From positions 62,001 through 126,000 of the forward strand of contig NZ_BAXZ01000007.1 in assembly GCF_000684975.1 (NCBI RefSeq): a stretch of 64,000 nt of DNA. The letters are read 5' to 3'. Of this stretch, positions 1-7,806 are shown in pieces (positions within the stretch are counted from its first letter, which is position 1; every line of letters starts with the position of its first letter). Both the position numbers and the translations under genes were made by a program. This stretch comes from Paraburkholderia acidipaludis NBRC 101816 (GTDB lineage: Bacteria; Pseudomonadota; Gammaproteobacteria; Burkholderiales; Burkholderiaceae). The notes below the pieces were generated by a model. That model saw nothing but the letters and a program-made list of their open reading frames with translations. It did no database searches and was not told the origin of the DNA.

Positions 1-852
1 TTCGAGGCCGCAGGCACGAGCGGCAGCTTCACGCGCGCCGCCGAACAGCTGAACGTGACGCAAAGCGCCGTGAGCCGCCAGGTGCGCCAGCTCGAGGAGC
101 AGCTGGGCGAGACACTGCTGGAGCGCCACCACCACCGGCTCGAACTGACCGACGCCGGGCGCGCGCTGCTGCGCTCGCTGCAGCAGTCGTTCGACCGCAT
201 CGAACTGACCGTGCGCGCGATCCAGCAGAAGAGCGACCTCAACCGCCTGCGCGTGAACGTGCCGCCCACCTTCGCGAGCCGCTGGCTCGTGCCGCGCCTT
301 GCGAAGCTGCACGCGCGGCACCCGTCGCTCGAACTGAGCGTGACGACGCGCCTGCAGGACAGCCTCGCCGACTCGACGGCGCTCGATTGCGCGATCCGCT
401 TTGGCGGCGGCGAATGGGAAGGACTCGAAAGTTCATTGCTGATGCACGAGGAGCACGTCGCGGTCTGCGCGCCGTCGCTGCTCGCGCAGGAGCCGTTCGA
501 CCTCGCCGAGCAGACGCTGCTGCACGTGCTCGCGGGCGAAAACCAGCGTTTTCTGACGTGGCGCCACTGGCTGGACGCCGCCCGCATCGAAGGCGTGGAT
601 ACTTCGGGCGGCTACGAATTCGACCTGCTCGATCACGCGATCCGCGCCGCCATCGAAGGGCTGGGCGTCACCATCGCCGACCGCAACATGATCGGCCGCG
701 AGCTGGCCGAGGGGACGCTGGCGCCCGTGAACGAGGTGCACGTGGACGGACGCCAGTCATACTGGTTCGTGGTGCGGCCCGAACAGAAGGCGTCGAAGCC
801 GCTCCAGCTATTCAGGCAGTGGCTTCAGGACGAGATCGCCGCCGCGCGTTGA
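1..852 (+). CDS. LysR-family transcriptional regulator (5' end outside window)
   Basis: The open frame runs in from the window edge, so the first few residues are missing. The visible N-terminus is the helix-turn-helix of a LysR regulator (TQSAVSRQVRQLEEQLG), followed by the two-lobe effector domain, about 283 residues visible. The style resembles GcvA/DsdC-type members of the family. It ends convergently with the GMC oxidoreductase gene, the two 3' ends overlapping by 28 bp. Its likely target is the neighbouring aldehyde dehydrogenase-MFS-dehydratase-GMC operon, because a palindrome with the classic T-N11-A LysR box sits upstream of that operon at 6763-6783. The family assignment is firm. 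The target is inference, and the ligand is unknown. Confidence 0.93.
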   Translation, partial: FEAAGTSGSFTRAAEQLNVTQSAVSRQVRQLEEQLGETLLERHHHRLELTDAGRALLRSLQQSFDRIELTVRAIQQKSDLNRLRVNVPPTFASRWLVPRLAKLHARHPSLELSVTTRLQDSLADSTALDCAIRFGGGEWEGLESSLLMHEEHVAVCAPSLLAQEPFDLAEQTLLHVLAGENQRFLTWRHWLDAARIEGVDTSGGYEFDLLDHAIRAAIEGLGVTIADRNMIGRELAEGTLAPVNEVHVDGRQSYWFVVRPEQKASKPLQLFRQWLQDEIAAAR

Positions 853-2516
853 GTGCCCGCGCGCACGGCCCTGCGCGGTTCGCCGTTCCCGCCCTGCTCC
901 GCGTCTTCGAGGATCATCGCCGCCCCCTTCTCCGCGACCATCATCGCCGCCGCATTCGTGTTGCCGGAGGTGATGTTCGGGAAAATCGACGCATCCACCA
1001 CGCGCAAACCGGCAATGCCATGCACGCGCAGGCGCGCGTCCACGACGGCCGTTTGCGGATCGGGACCCATTGCGCAGCTGCCGCACAGGTGATAGATCGA
1101 GCCGCTCTGCTCGCGGAAATACTGCAGCATGCTCGCGTCGTCGGTGACGGCCGCTGCCGGCGACACTTCCTCCACGGTAATGTCCTTGAGCGCCTTCGCC
1201 TGCATCAGCTGGCGCACGAGCCGGCCGCCCTGCATGACTTCGTCGCGGTCCTTCTGGGTGGAAAGGTAGTTGCCGCGAATGAGCGGTGCTTCTTCCACGC
1301 GCGCCGAGGCAATCTCCACCGCCCCGCGGCTCGTGGGACGGCAGGGGTTGTAGGCAATCAGGAAACCTGAATACGGCTCCGGCGTGAGCGCCGCGCGGTT
1401 CGACTTCGGAATCCGGTACGAGAGCGGATTGAAGTAGATCTGCATGTTCGGCTGCGCCTCGTCCGGATCGGTACGGAAAAAGCCGCCCGACTGGTTCACG
1501 CTCATCGAAAGCGGGCCCTTGCGCGTCAACACGTATTGCAGGCCGAACTTGAGCTTGCCGGCCCAGCTGCGGAACGCGTCGTTGAGCGTCTTCACGCGCG
1601 CGCGGTAGTAGAAGCTCACGCACAGGTGATCCTGCAGGTTCTGGCCGACCGCCGGCAACTCGTGCACGACGCCGATGCCGTGCTGCTCGAGCAGCGCCCG
1701 CGGGCCCACGCCCGAGAGTTGCAGCAGCTTGGGCGAATCCACAGCGCCTGCCGCAACGATCACCTCGCGGTTAGCACGGAACGAGCGCTTCTTGCCTTGT
1801 TGCTCGATCTCGACACCCGTTGCTCGGCGCGCGCCCTCGGCCCCGTCGAACAGCACGCGCGTAGCGTGCGCATGATGCTCGATCGTGAGGTTGGGCCGAT
1901 GCCCCGCCCGATGCAGATACGCGGCACTGCTCGAATCGCGGCGGCCGTTGCGCGTATTGACGTCGTAGATGCCCACGCCTTCGAGCCGCTCACCGTTGAA
2001 GTCCTCGTTGCGCTCGTACCCTAGCTGCTGCGCGCCCTTGATGAACGTTTCACAGATCGGATGCGCGCCGTCCTTCATGGGCGTGATGTGCACGGGCCCG
2101 TTCGCGCCGTGCCAGGGCGTATCGCCAAGCGGATGCGATTCGAGCTTGCGGAAGTACGGCAGCACGTCGCGATAGGACCAGCCCGGATTGCCGGCGGCCG
2201 CCCAGTCGTCGTAATCGCGCTGGGCGCCGCGCACATAGATCATGGCATTGATCGAGCCCGAGCCGCCCTGCACCTTGCCGCGCGGACAGTAGATCGAGCG
2301 GCCCGCGAGCTCCGGCTCCGGCTGGCTGTAATACATCCAGTTGTAGACCGTGTGGTAGTACAGCTTCGCGAAGCCGATCGGGATCTTGAACCAGAACGAT
2401 TTGTCGGGTCCGCCCGCTTCGAGCAGCAGCACCGAATGCTGGCCCGAGGCCGACAAGCGCTCGGCGAGGATACAGCCCGCGGAGCCGGCGCCCACGATGA
2501 TGTAATCGTAGTTCAT
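825..2516 (-). CDS. GMC-family FAD oxidoreductase (choline/alcohol dehydrogenase type)
   Basis: A 563-residue glucose-methanol-choline oxidoreductase that oxidises an alcohol with FAD. The N-terminal FAD-binding loop is VGAGSAG (residues about 7-13). A GMC signature with GGSGSINAM lies near residue 80, and the C-terminal active site has the YHLCGSCAMG His region and the SGNTNAAAMM Asn region. The start at 2516 is chosen because AGGAGAG precedes it at good spacing and the FAD fold begins at once; an upstream in-frame Met would add 36 Cys/Arg-rich residues with no family match. It is the last gene of the operon, 16 bp after the enolase-superfamily gene. The substrate is not readable, but the context suggests a sugar or polyol derivative. 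Confidence 0.93.
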   Translation of the reverse strand: MNYDYIIVGAGSAGCILAERLSASGQHSVLLLEAGGPDKSFWFKIPIGFAKLYYHTVYNWMYYSQPEPELAGRSIYCPRGKVQGGSGSINAMIYVRGAQRDYDDWAAAGNPGWSYRDVLPYFRKLESHPLGDTPWHGANGPVHITPMKDGAHPICETFIKGAQQLGYERNEDFNGERLEGVGIYDVNTRNGRRDSSSAAYLHRAGHRPNLTIEHHAHATRVLFDGAEGARRATGVEIEQQGKKRSFRANREVIVAAGAVDSPKLLQLSGVGPRALLEQHGIGVVHELPAVGQNLQDHLCVSFYYRARVKTLNDAFRSWAGKLKFGLQYVLTRKGPLSMSVNQSGGFFRTDPDEAQPNMQIYFNPLSYRIPKSNRAALTPEPYSGFLIAYNPCRPTSRGAVEIASARVEEAPLIRGNYLSTQKDRDEVMQGGRLVRQLMQAKALKDITVEEVSPAAAVTDDASMLQYFREQSGSIYHLCGSCAMGPDPQTAVVDARLRVHGIAGLRVVDASIFPNITSGNTNAAAMMVAEKGAAMILEDAEQGGNGEPRRAVRAGTQRAAAISS

Positions 2517-2532
2517 TGCTTTGCTCTCCTGA

Positions 2533-3750
2533 TCAGCCACGTGCTGGCGAGGTGTCGCGCACGTCTGCCGGCTCGCGCTGCATCTGCAGATGCAGGCGCT
2601 TACCCGTGTAAGGCGTATGCGCACGCACGACGTCCATGTCGAGCTCGACGCCGAGCCCCGGCGCCGTCGACGGAATGATGTAGCCGTCTTCCCACTGGAT
2701 CGGCTGCTTGAGGACTTCCGCGTGGAAGCCGTCCCACGTGCCGATGCTTTCCTGAATCAGGAAATTCGGCGTGCAAGCCGCCAGCTGGATGCTCGCCGCG
2801 GCACCCACGGGGCCGTTATAGAGATGCGGCGCGATCTGCGCGTAGTAGACCTCGGCGAGGCTCGCTATCTTCTTCGCTTCGAGCAGGCCGCCCACGCGGC
2901 CGATGTTCATCTGCAGGATCGAGGCCGCGCCGCTGTCGAGCAGCTTGAAGAACTCGTACTTGGTCGTGAGGCGTTCGCCCGCCGCAACCGGAACGCTCGT
3001 ATGCGCGGCCACCTGCGCCATGGCCGTTTCCTGGCCCGGCGGGACCGGCTCTTCGAACCAGAGCGGATCGTATTTTTCCAGCCGCTGCGCAAGCCGGATG
3101 GCCGAGGACGGCACCATCTGGCCGTGCGTGCCGAACAGCAGATCGGCCTGGTTGCCTACGGCCTCGCGCACCTTGCGGCAGAACTGCTCGCAGCGGTCCA
3201 GCACTTCCAGCGAGATCTGATGCCCCGAATACGCGGTGTACGGGCCAGCCGGGTCGAACTTGACGGCCGTGAAGCCAAGCTTCACGTTCTGCGCGGCGCA
3301 TTCGGCGGCGAGATCGGGGTCGTCGTAATCGTATTCGCCCCGGCTGTTCCTGGGATAAAGATAGGTATACGAACGAAGCCGCTCGTTCACCATGCCGCCC
3401 AGCAATTCATAAACCGGCTTGTTGGCAGCCTTGCCGATGATGTCCCAGCATGCCATCTCCAGCCCGCTCACGATGCCCATCATCGTGAGGTCGGGACGCT
3501 GCGTGAAGCCGCTCGAATAGCATTCGCGCCAGAAGCGCTCGACGCGATGCGGATCCTGGTCCAGCAGGTAGCGCTCGAACACGTCGTTGATCGCGTGAAC
3601 CATCACGTCCGGGTGGAACGTCGCGGCGTAGACCTCGCCCACGCCTTCTATGCCGCAATCGGTCTGCAGCGTGACGAAGATCCAGTACATACCGCCGATG
3701 TGCGGGGGAGGCACCGCGACGACGTGCGTTTGCATTGAGACGACTTTCAT
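2533..3750 (-). CDS. Mandelate racemase/muconate lactonizing enzyme family protein (acid-sugar dehydratase-like)
   Basis: A 405-residue enolase-superfamily protein with an N-terminal capping domain and a TIM barrel. The barrel motifs line up with galactonate-dehydratase-type enzymes: K164 in VKFDPAGP, H209 in FGTHGQM, E233/E234 in FEEPVPP, E259 in AGERL and H309 in APHLYNGP. Two Glu metal ligands and two candidate catalytic His are therefore present. The position that holds the first carboxylate ligand in galactonate dehydratase (an Asp two residues before the His) is Gly207, and the usual Asp after ILQ is Asn282. It probably dehydrates an aldonic acid, but the subgroup is uncertain. It lies 3 bp downstream of the MFS gene in the same operon. 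Confidence 0.88.
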   Translation of the reverse strand: MKVVSMQTHVVAVPPPHIGGMYWIFVTLQTDCGIEGVGEVYAATFHPDVMVHAINDVFERYLLDQDPHRVERFWRECYSSGFTQRPDLTMMGIVSGLEMACWDIIGKAANKPVYELLGGMVNERLRSYTYLYPRNSRGEYDYDDPDLAAECAAQNVKLGFTAVKFDPAGPYTAYSGHQISLEVLDRCEQFCRKVREAVGNQADLLFGTHGQMVPSSAIRLAQRLEKYDPLWFEEPVPPGQETAMAQVAAHTSVPVAAGERLTTKYEFFKLLDSGAASILQMNIGRVGGLLEAKKIASLAEVYYAQIAPHLYNGPVGAAASIQLAACTPNFLIQESIGTWDGFHAEVLKQPIQWEDGYIIPSTAPGLGVELDMDVVRAHTPYTGKRLHLQMQREPADVRDTSPARG

Positions 3751-3753
3751 GGT

Positions 3754-5118
3754 TCAAACCGTTTTCGAGTGAGTCATGTTCTTGAGCACGAGGGCTGCCA
3801 CGCCGCCAATCGCGCCAATCGCGGCCACGTAGGCGAAATAGATCTGATAGCCCAGCATGCCGGCGTAGTGCTGCGTGATATAGCCGTTCACGAGCGGCAG
3901 AAAGATGTCCGACGAGTAGCCGATCAGCGAAACCATGCCGATGGCGAGGCCGGTGATGCGCATGGGAATCGCGCAGTAGTCGAGCAGCGTCCAGTAGAGA
4001 CCGCGGATCGCGTAGGTCATGATGCCGATGAACAGCACGACGACGCCGAGCAGCGCGACGTTGCGCAGCGCCGGCAGCAGGATCAGGCCGATCAGCCCGA
4101 GCACGGCGAGGAACATCGCGACGATCAGCACGCGCAGATTCGAGAGCCGGTCGCCGAGCAAGCCGCCGCCGATGCCGCCGATCGGACGCATCCAGAGCTT
4201 CAGCGTGGTCACCATGCCGGCCGTGACGACGCTCATGTGCAGTTCGCCCTGCTGAAGGTAGGCCGAGAAGCTGTAGGTCGCCCAGAAGATCTGGTAGCCG
4301 CAGAACACCACGGCGGCAACGAGCCACAGCTGCGGAATCGAGGCGAGCGTGGCGAGATCACGCCACAGCGAGTTGCGCTGCGCACCGGCCTGATTCTGTG
4401 CGGCTTCGTCGTCCGCGGCCTGGACCACCGGGTCCTTGAAGAGGCTCATTACCGCGCCCAGCGCGATACAGGTGAACGAGTAAAGATAGACGACGTGGCG
4501 TAGCCCTGCGGCCTCGCCGCGTCCGCCGTTCGTGGCCGCGGCGAAGAGTGCGAGCGCGATGGTCGCGAGCAGTGCCTCGACGAGCCCGCGGCCGCCGTCG
4601 AGGAAGCCGAAGAAGCGCCCCTGCTCGTGCGCTCCCGCGATCATGCGCACACGCTTGAGCACCGAGGCCCAGAACGTGAGCCCGGTCGTGAGACCCCAGC
4701 AGCAGAAAATCGTCATCAGCACGGGAAAGGCCGGCGCCGTGGAGTACCACAGGCCGAGTGCGCCGGTGCCGATCAGCGAAAAGCAGATCAAGAGGCGCGG
4801 CGCGACGCGGTCGGCCAGCCAGCCGCTCGGCAGGTAGCAAAGGAAGAACACAATGCCAAGCACCGAGTACAGGTAACCGAGTTGCTCGTTGTCGATGTGG
4901 AACACGTCGAGCATCGTGGTCTGATAGACCTGACGCAAATACAGGATCGGGTAGATCGCGCCGGCGGCCAGCACCAGCAGCAGCAACTGGCCGTAGCGTT
5001 GCGCCGTGCCTGGGGTGGCGGGAGCGATAGGGGTGGCGGCAACTTCGGCGCGCGCAACGGCGGCCGGCGCCGAAGGCTTTGCCATGGATTTCTGCAAGAT
5101 TGTCTCCATACTGCTCAT
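3754..5118 (-). CDS. MFS transporter
   Basis: A 454-residue major facilitator protein with about 12 membrane segments. The loop motif between TM2 and TM3 (SGWLADRVAPR) is recognisable, and a hydrophilic linker lies near the middle (residues about 225-245). It sits between the aldehyde dehydrogenase and the acid-sugar-dehydratase-like gene, so it most likely imports the substrate of that operon. The first ATG at 5118 directly abuts a perfect hairpin that would bury a ribosome site. The in-frame ATG at 5109, preceded by GGATGAG, or the one at 5085 may be the real start. The substrate is inferred from context only. Confidence 0.9.
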   Translation of the reverse strand: MSSMETILQKSMAKPSAPAAVARAEVAATPIAPATPGTAQRYGQLLLLVLAAGAIYPILYLRQVYQTTMLDVFHIDNEQLGYLYSVLGIVFFLCYLPSGWLADRVAPRLLICFSLIGTGALGLWYSTAPAFPVLMTIFCCWGLTTGLTFWASVLKRVRMIAGAHEQGRFFGFLDGGRGLVEALLATIALALFAAATNGGRGEAAGLRHVVYLYSFTCIALGAVMSLFKDPVVQAADDEAAQNQAGAQRNSLWRDLATLASIPQLWLVAAVVFCGYQIFWATYSFSAYLQQGELHMSVVTAGMVTTLKLWMRPIGGIGGGLLGDRLSNLRVLIVAMFLAVLGLIGLILLPALRNVALLGVVVLFIGIMTYAIRGLYWTLLDYCAIPMRITGLAIGMVSLIGYSSDIFLPLVNGYITQHYAGMLGYQIYFAYVAAIGAIGGVAALVLKNMTHSKTV

Positions 5119-5139
5119 CCGGCACGCCTCGCGTGCCGG
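5119..5139 (-). promoter_or_regulatory. Perfect hairpin abutting the MFS start codon
   Basis: CCGGCACGC and GCGTGCCGG form a 9-bp stem around a 3-nt loop, ending at the base before ATG 5118. In the operon mRNA it could shield the start, stabilise a processed transcript or attenuate. The plus-strand side is followed by a T-rich stretch, so it could also stop antisense transcripts. Confidence 0.5.
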
Positions 5140-5166
5140 CGTTTTGCTTTCTTCTTCAAAACAGGC

Positions 5167-5181
5167 GCCGCCTTGGGCGGC
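5167..5181 (-). terminator. Short GC hairpin downstream of the aldehyde dehydrogenase gene
   Basis: GCCGCC-CAA-GGCGGC in the mRNA, followed 6 nt later by TTTT. It lies 32 bp past the aldehyde dehydrogenase stop, inside the 95-bp gap before the MFS gene. It could be a partial terminator that lowers expression of the distal genes. Confidence 0.35.
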
Positions 5182-5213
5182 ACCCTACAGCCATTGATCA
5201 GGGGATCGAACGA

Positions 5214-6635
5214 TCAGAAAGGCATCACGACGAGGCGCGTCTGCGTGAATTCGAGCATGCCGTGCTTGCCGTCGTCGCCGCCCAGACCCGAGCGCTTCCA
5301 GCCTGCGTGGAAGCCCTGGTACGGATCGGCCGGCGTGCGGTTCACGTAGAGCTCGCCTGCTTCGATCTCGTTGGCCACCCGCATCGCCGTGCGATAACGC
5401 TCCGTGTAGAGCACCGAGGAAAGGCCGAACTGGTGGTCGTTCGCCATACGCAGTGCGTCCTCGAGCGTGTCGTAGGCCAGCACCGGCAGCACCGGGCCGA
5501 AAATCTCTTCCTGCACGATTTCCATGTCCTGGCGGCACTGGCTCAGAAGCGTAGGCGGATAGAAGTGGCCGGCGCCTTCGGGCAGGTAGCCGCCCGTTTC
5601 CAGCACCGCGCCGTCCGCCAGCGCGCGCTGCACCATGGCGTGCACCGTCGCGCGCGCGTTCGCGTTCACGAGCGGGCCCATGCGCGTTTCGTCCACCGCG
5701 CGGTCGCCGAAGCTCACGGCCGTCATCTTCTCGCGCAGCAGCGCGACGAAGCGGTCGTGTACGCCGCGTTGCACGTAAACGCGCTCGATGGCGGTGCAGA
5801 GCTGGCCGCAGTGCGTAGTCTTGGAGCGCACGATCGCGGTGGCGGCCGCTTCGAGGTCGGCGTCGGCCTCGATGATCGCCGGTGTCTTGCCCCCCAGTTC
5901 CAGCGAAGGCTTGGCGATGTTTTCCTTGCAGTAGTCGAGCACCTTGCGGCCCGCCGCCACGCTGCCGGTGAGCGTGATCATGCCCACGCCGCGATGCGTG
6001 CAGAGCGCGGCCGCGGTCTCGTGGTCCATCGCGAGCACGTTGACGAGGCCCGCCGGCAGCGCCGCGTCCTGCGCGGCACGCGCGACTTCGAACGCCGAGC
6101 ATGGCGTGTTGTTGCTCGGCCGCACGACTACGGCGTTGCCCGCGATGAGCGCGGGCGCAATCTTGCGCAGCAGGGTGTAGATCGGGAAATTGAAAGGAAT
6201 CAGGCAGGCCGCGACGCCAATCGGCTCGCGCATCAGGATCAGGTTTTCGTTGGCGCTATCGCTCGGGATCACCTCGCCTTCGATACGGCGGGCCCATTGC
6301 GCGTGGTAACGCAGGATTTCGGCGGCGTAGCGCGCCTCGGCCGTGGCGTCCGTCACGCTCTTGCCCGACTCCAGCGCCAGCACCGTCCCGATGGCCGGCG
6401 CGCGCGTCTCGATCGCGTCCGCAAAACGGGCCAGCAATGCGCCGCGCTCCGCAGCCGGCAGACGGCGCCATGCGCGCTGCGCCACCACGGCGGCCTCCAC
6501 GGCGCGGGCGGCATCGGCGGGACTCGCCGCGCTCACGTGGCCGACGAGTTCGCCTGTCGCCGGATTGTGCACGGCAATGCGTTCGTCGTGTGCGGGAACG
6601 AACTGTCCGTCTATGAAGTTGTGGTCTGATCTCAT
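5214..6635 (-). CDS. NAD-dependent aldehyde dehydrogenase, AldA (lactaldehyde/glycolaldehyde) type
   Basis: A 473-residue aldehyde dehydrogenase oxidising an aldehyde to its acid. Asn149 (PFNFP), Glu246 (LELGGK) and catalytic Cys280 (GQLCTAIERV) are all present. The C-terminal GFHAGWKRSGLGG and KHGMLEF stretch resembles E. coli lactaldehyde/glycolaldehyde dehydrogenase AldA more than betaine- or succinate-semialdehyde dehydrogenases. The start at 6635 was chosen because the longer frame adds 23 Arg-rich residues unlike the family; no strong ribosome site is seen. It is the first gene of a four-gene operon with the MFS carrier, the dehydratase-like enzyme and the GMC oxidoreductase. Confidence 0.92.
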   Translation of the reverse strand: MRSDHNFIDGQFVPAHDERIAVHNPATGELVGHVSAASPADAARAVEAAVVAQRAWRRLPAAERGALLARFADAIETRAPAIGTVLALESGKSVTDATAEARYAAEILRYHAQWARRIEGEVIPSDSANENLILMREPIGVAACLIPFNFPIYTLLRKIAPALIAGNAVVVRPSNNTPCSAFEVARAAQDAALPAGLVNVLAMDHETAAALCTHRGVGMITLTGSVAAGRKVLDYCKENIAKPSLELGGKTPAIIEADADLEAAATAIVRSKTTHCGQLCTAIERVYVQRGVHDRFVALLREKMTAVSFGDRAVDETRMGPLVNANARATVHAMVQRALADGAVLETGGYLPEGAGHFYPPTLLSQCRQDMEIVQEEIFGPVLPVLAYDTLEDALRMANDHQFGLSSVLYTERYRTAMRVANEIEAGELYVNRTPADPYQGFHAGWKRSGLGGDDGKHGMLEFTQTRLVVMPF

Positions 6636-6762
6636 CGTGGGGTGCCGGTTCGTCGCGTCCGCGCCGGAAGGCCGTCCAGAGGGCCTCCAGCGCTGCCGCC
6701 GCAAGAGTTACGGCAGTATCGGACGACGAGAAAAGGGCCACAAACGATTATTTGTCGAGACG

Positions 6763-6783
6763 AGCATGCGAAAAACGCATGCT
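6763..6783 (-). promoter_or_regulatory. Perfect palindrome with LysR-type T-N11-A box
   Basis: AGCATGCG, a run of five A, then CGCATGCT: 8-bp arms with no mismatch. Inside it, T-GCGAAAAACGC-A is an exact T-N11-A LysR box. It lies about 130 bp upstream of the aldehyde dehydrogenase start and is the natural binding site for the LysR regulator at the far end of the operon. The remaining bases of the 6636-7007 gap show no gene. Confidence 0.55.
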
Positions 6784-7007
6784 GGAACGCGCGATGCTAC
6801 GCAACAGGCAGGGGGATCGCGGGTTTCCCCGGAGCGTGGCGGTGTGCGGGCCCGACCGCTTGACGAGGCGTGCGCGTCGAACGCAGGAACTGGCCGCGAT
6901 ATCCGCGTCTCATCGGGACATCGCGTCAGGGTCTCGCACCATAGACTAGCTTCGAGACCGGACCACAGCCGGGCGCCATGACCCGGATAGAAATAATGGG
7001 GATTGCA

Positions 7008-7124
7008 ATGCGAGTGACCAACTGGATCGTTGTACTGGACTGCGCCTACATGGAATATTCGAGCTGGCGCGGCAAAAATGTCTACCGGCGCACCGTCGCC
7101 TATGACCGCGTCGTTTGGTGCTGA
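7008..7124 (+). CDS. Possible 38-residue small protein
   Basis: A short open frame, preceded by GGGGA six bases before the ATG (a second in-frame ATG lies at 6996). The product would have a hydrophobic N-terminus (NWIVVLDCAY) and an aromatic, Arg-rich C-terminal half ending VVWC. No family is recognised. It is followed 31 bp later by a strong hairpin, as expected for a small transcription unit. The evidence is thin: it lies in an otherwise empty gap and could be chance. Confidence 0.3.
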   Translation: MRVTNWIVVLDCAYMEYSSWRGKNVYRRTVAYDRVVWC

Positions 7125-7155
7125 GCGGCAAGTGGAGCGTTCAGGATCGGACGAG

Positions 7156-7188
7156 CATCGCACCCCATGCTTTGCACGGGGTGCGATG
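7156..7188. terminator. Strong near-perfect hairpin between convergent units
   Basis: CATCGCACCCC and GGGGTGCGATG form an 11-bp stem, and inner TGC/GCA can extend it around a TTT loop. No T-tract follows. It sits between the small plus-strand frame and the minus-strand DUF4148 gene, so it may work as a bidirectional stop. Confidence 0.5.
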
Positions 7189-7228
7189 AATACGCGTGCG
7201 TCGGCACGCGCGGAAGCACAATCGGCAT

Positions 7229-7549
7229 TTACAGGCCGTGGACCGAACCTGCGGGGGGCGCGACGATGCCGGTATGCACGCAGTCACGCTCGTATTTGGC
7301 GTGCAAGCGGGCCTCGGCTGCCTGGATGTCCTGAGGATATGTGACGTCATTCGGCTCGGGCACATAGCCGACGGACTCCAGTTCGCGCAATTCGCGTTCC
7401 AGCCGGCGATGGTTCACGTCGCCAGACTGGACGAACGGATACGACATGCACTCGTGCCGCGTCAAAGGGGCCGCATTCGCCGCGACGGACCATGCTGAAC
7501 TCAGGCCCACAAGTGCCGCGATCACACCAGGTACGATAGCAAGCTTCAT
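7229..7549 (-). CDS. DUF4148 domain-containing exported protein
   Basis: A 106-residue protein with a Sec signal peptide (AALVGLSSAWSVAANA, cleavage near residue 26) and a DUF4148-type body with LERELRELESVGYVPEPNDVTYPQ, a pattern common in small Burkholderia periplasmic proteins. Two cysteines remain after cleavage. The start at 7549 is chosen because GGGAGA precedes it and the signal peptide starts there; the longer frame adds 32 unlikely residues. The function is unknown for the whole family. It is monocistronic, with a hairpin on each side. Confidence 0.85.
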   Translation of the reverse strand: MKLAIVPGVIAALVGLSSAWSVAANAAPLTRHECMSYPFVQSGDVNHRRLERELRELESVGYVPEPNDVTYPQDIQAAEARLHAKYERDCVHTGIVAPPAGSVHGL

Positions 7550-7692
7550 CGCAATCTCCCGTCTGTTCAAGTTGACCGCACGCATCGCCCGAGAGCGCGA
7601 CGTGCATGTCAACCATGGTAGGACGCGGGTATTCAGCAGCAACATCGCTACCGTGAAGTTTATTTAACGATCCTTGTTCGGCCTGGAAAAGC

Positions 7693-7716
7693 CGGCCGTC
7701 CCTTCGTGGACGGCCG
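7693..7716 (-). terminator. Rho-independent-type terminator of the RND efflux operon
   Basis: In the operon's sense, CGGCCGTCC pairs perfectly with GGACGGCCG around a 6-nt loop and is followed by GCTTTTCC. It lies 91 bp past the last efflux gene. Confidence 0.7.
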
Positions 7717-7806
7717 TATCAGCGAAATGTCCAGACGATTCAGCCAGAGCGGACTACTGACGCGCAAGTCAACCTGCGCGTCGCCTTGACTACCTCTCAG
7801 GCGAGA

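Noticed and set aside
2590..3738. 382-codon plus-strand frame
   Set aside because: It is the shadow of the enolase-superfamily gene on the opposite strand.
5079..6629. 516-codon plus-strand frame
   Set aside because: It is antisense to the AldA-type dehydrogenase and is Arg/His-rich with no fold.
6708..7163. 151-codon minus-strand frame in the gap after the aldehyde dehydrogenase promoter
   Set aside because: It covers the regulatory palindrome, has a mixed Arg/Pro/Cys composition and no family match.
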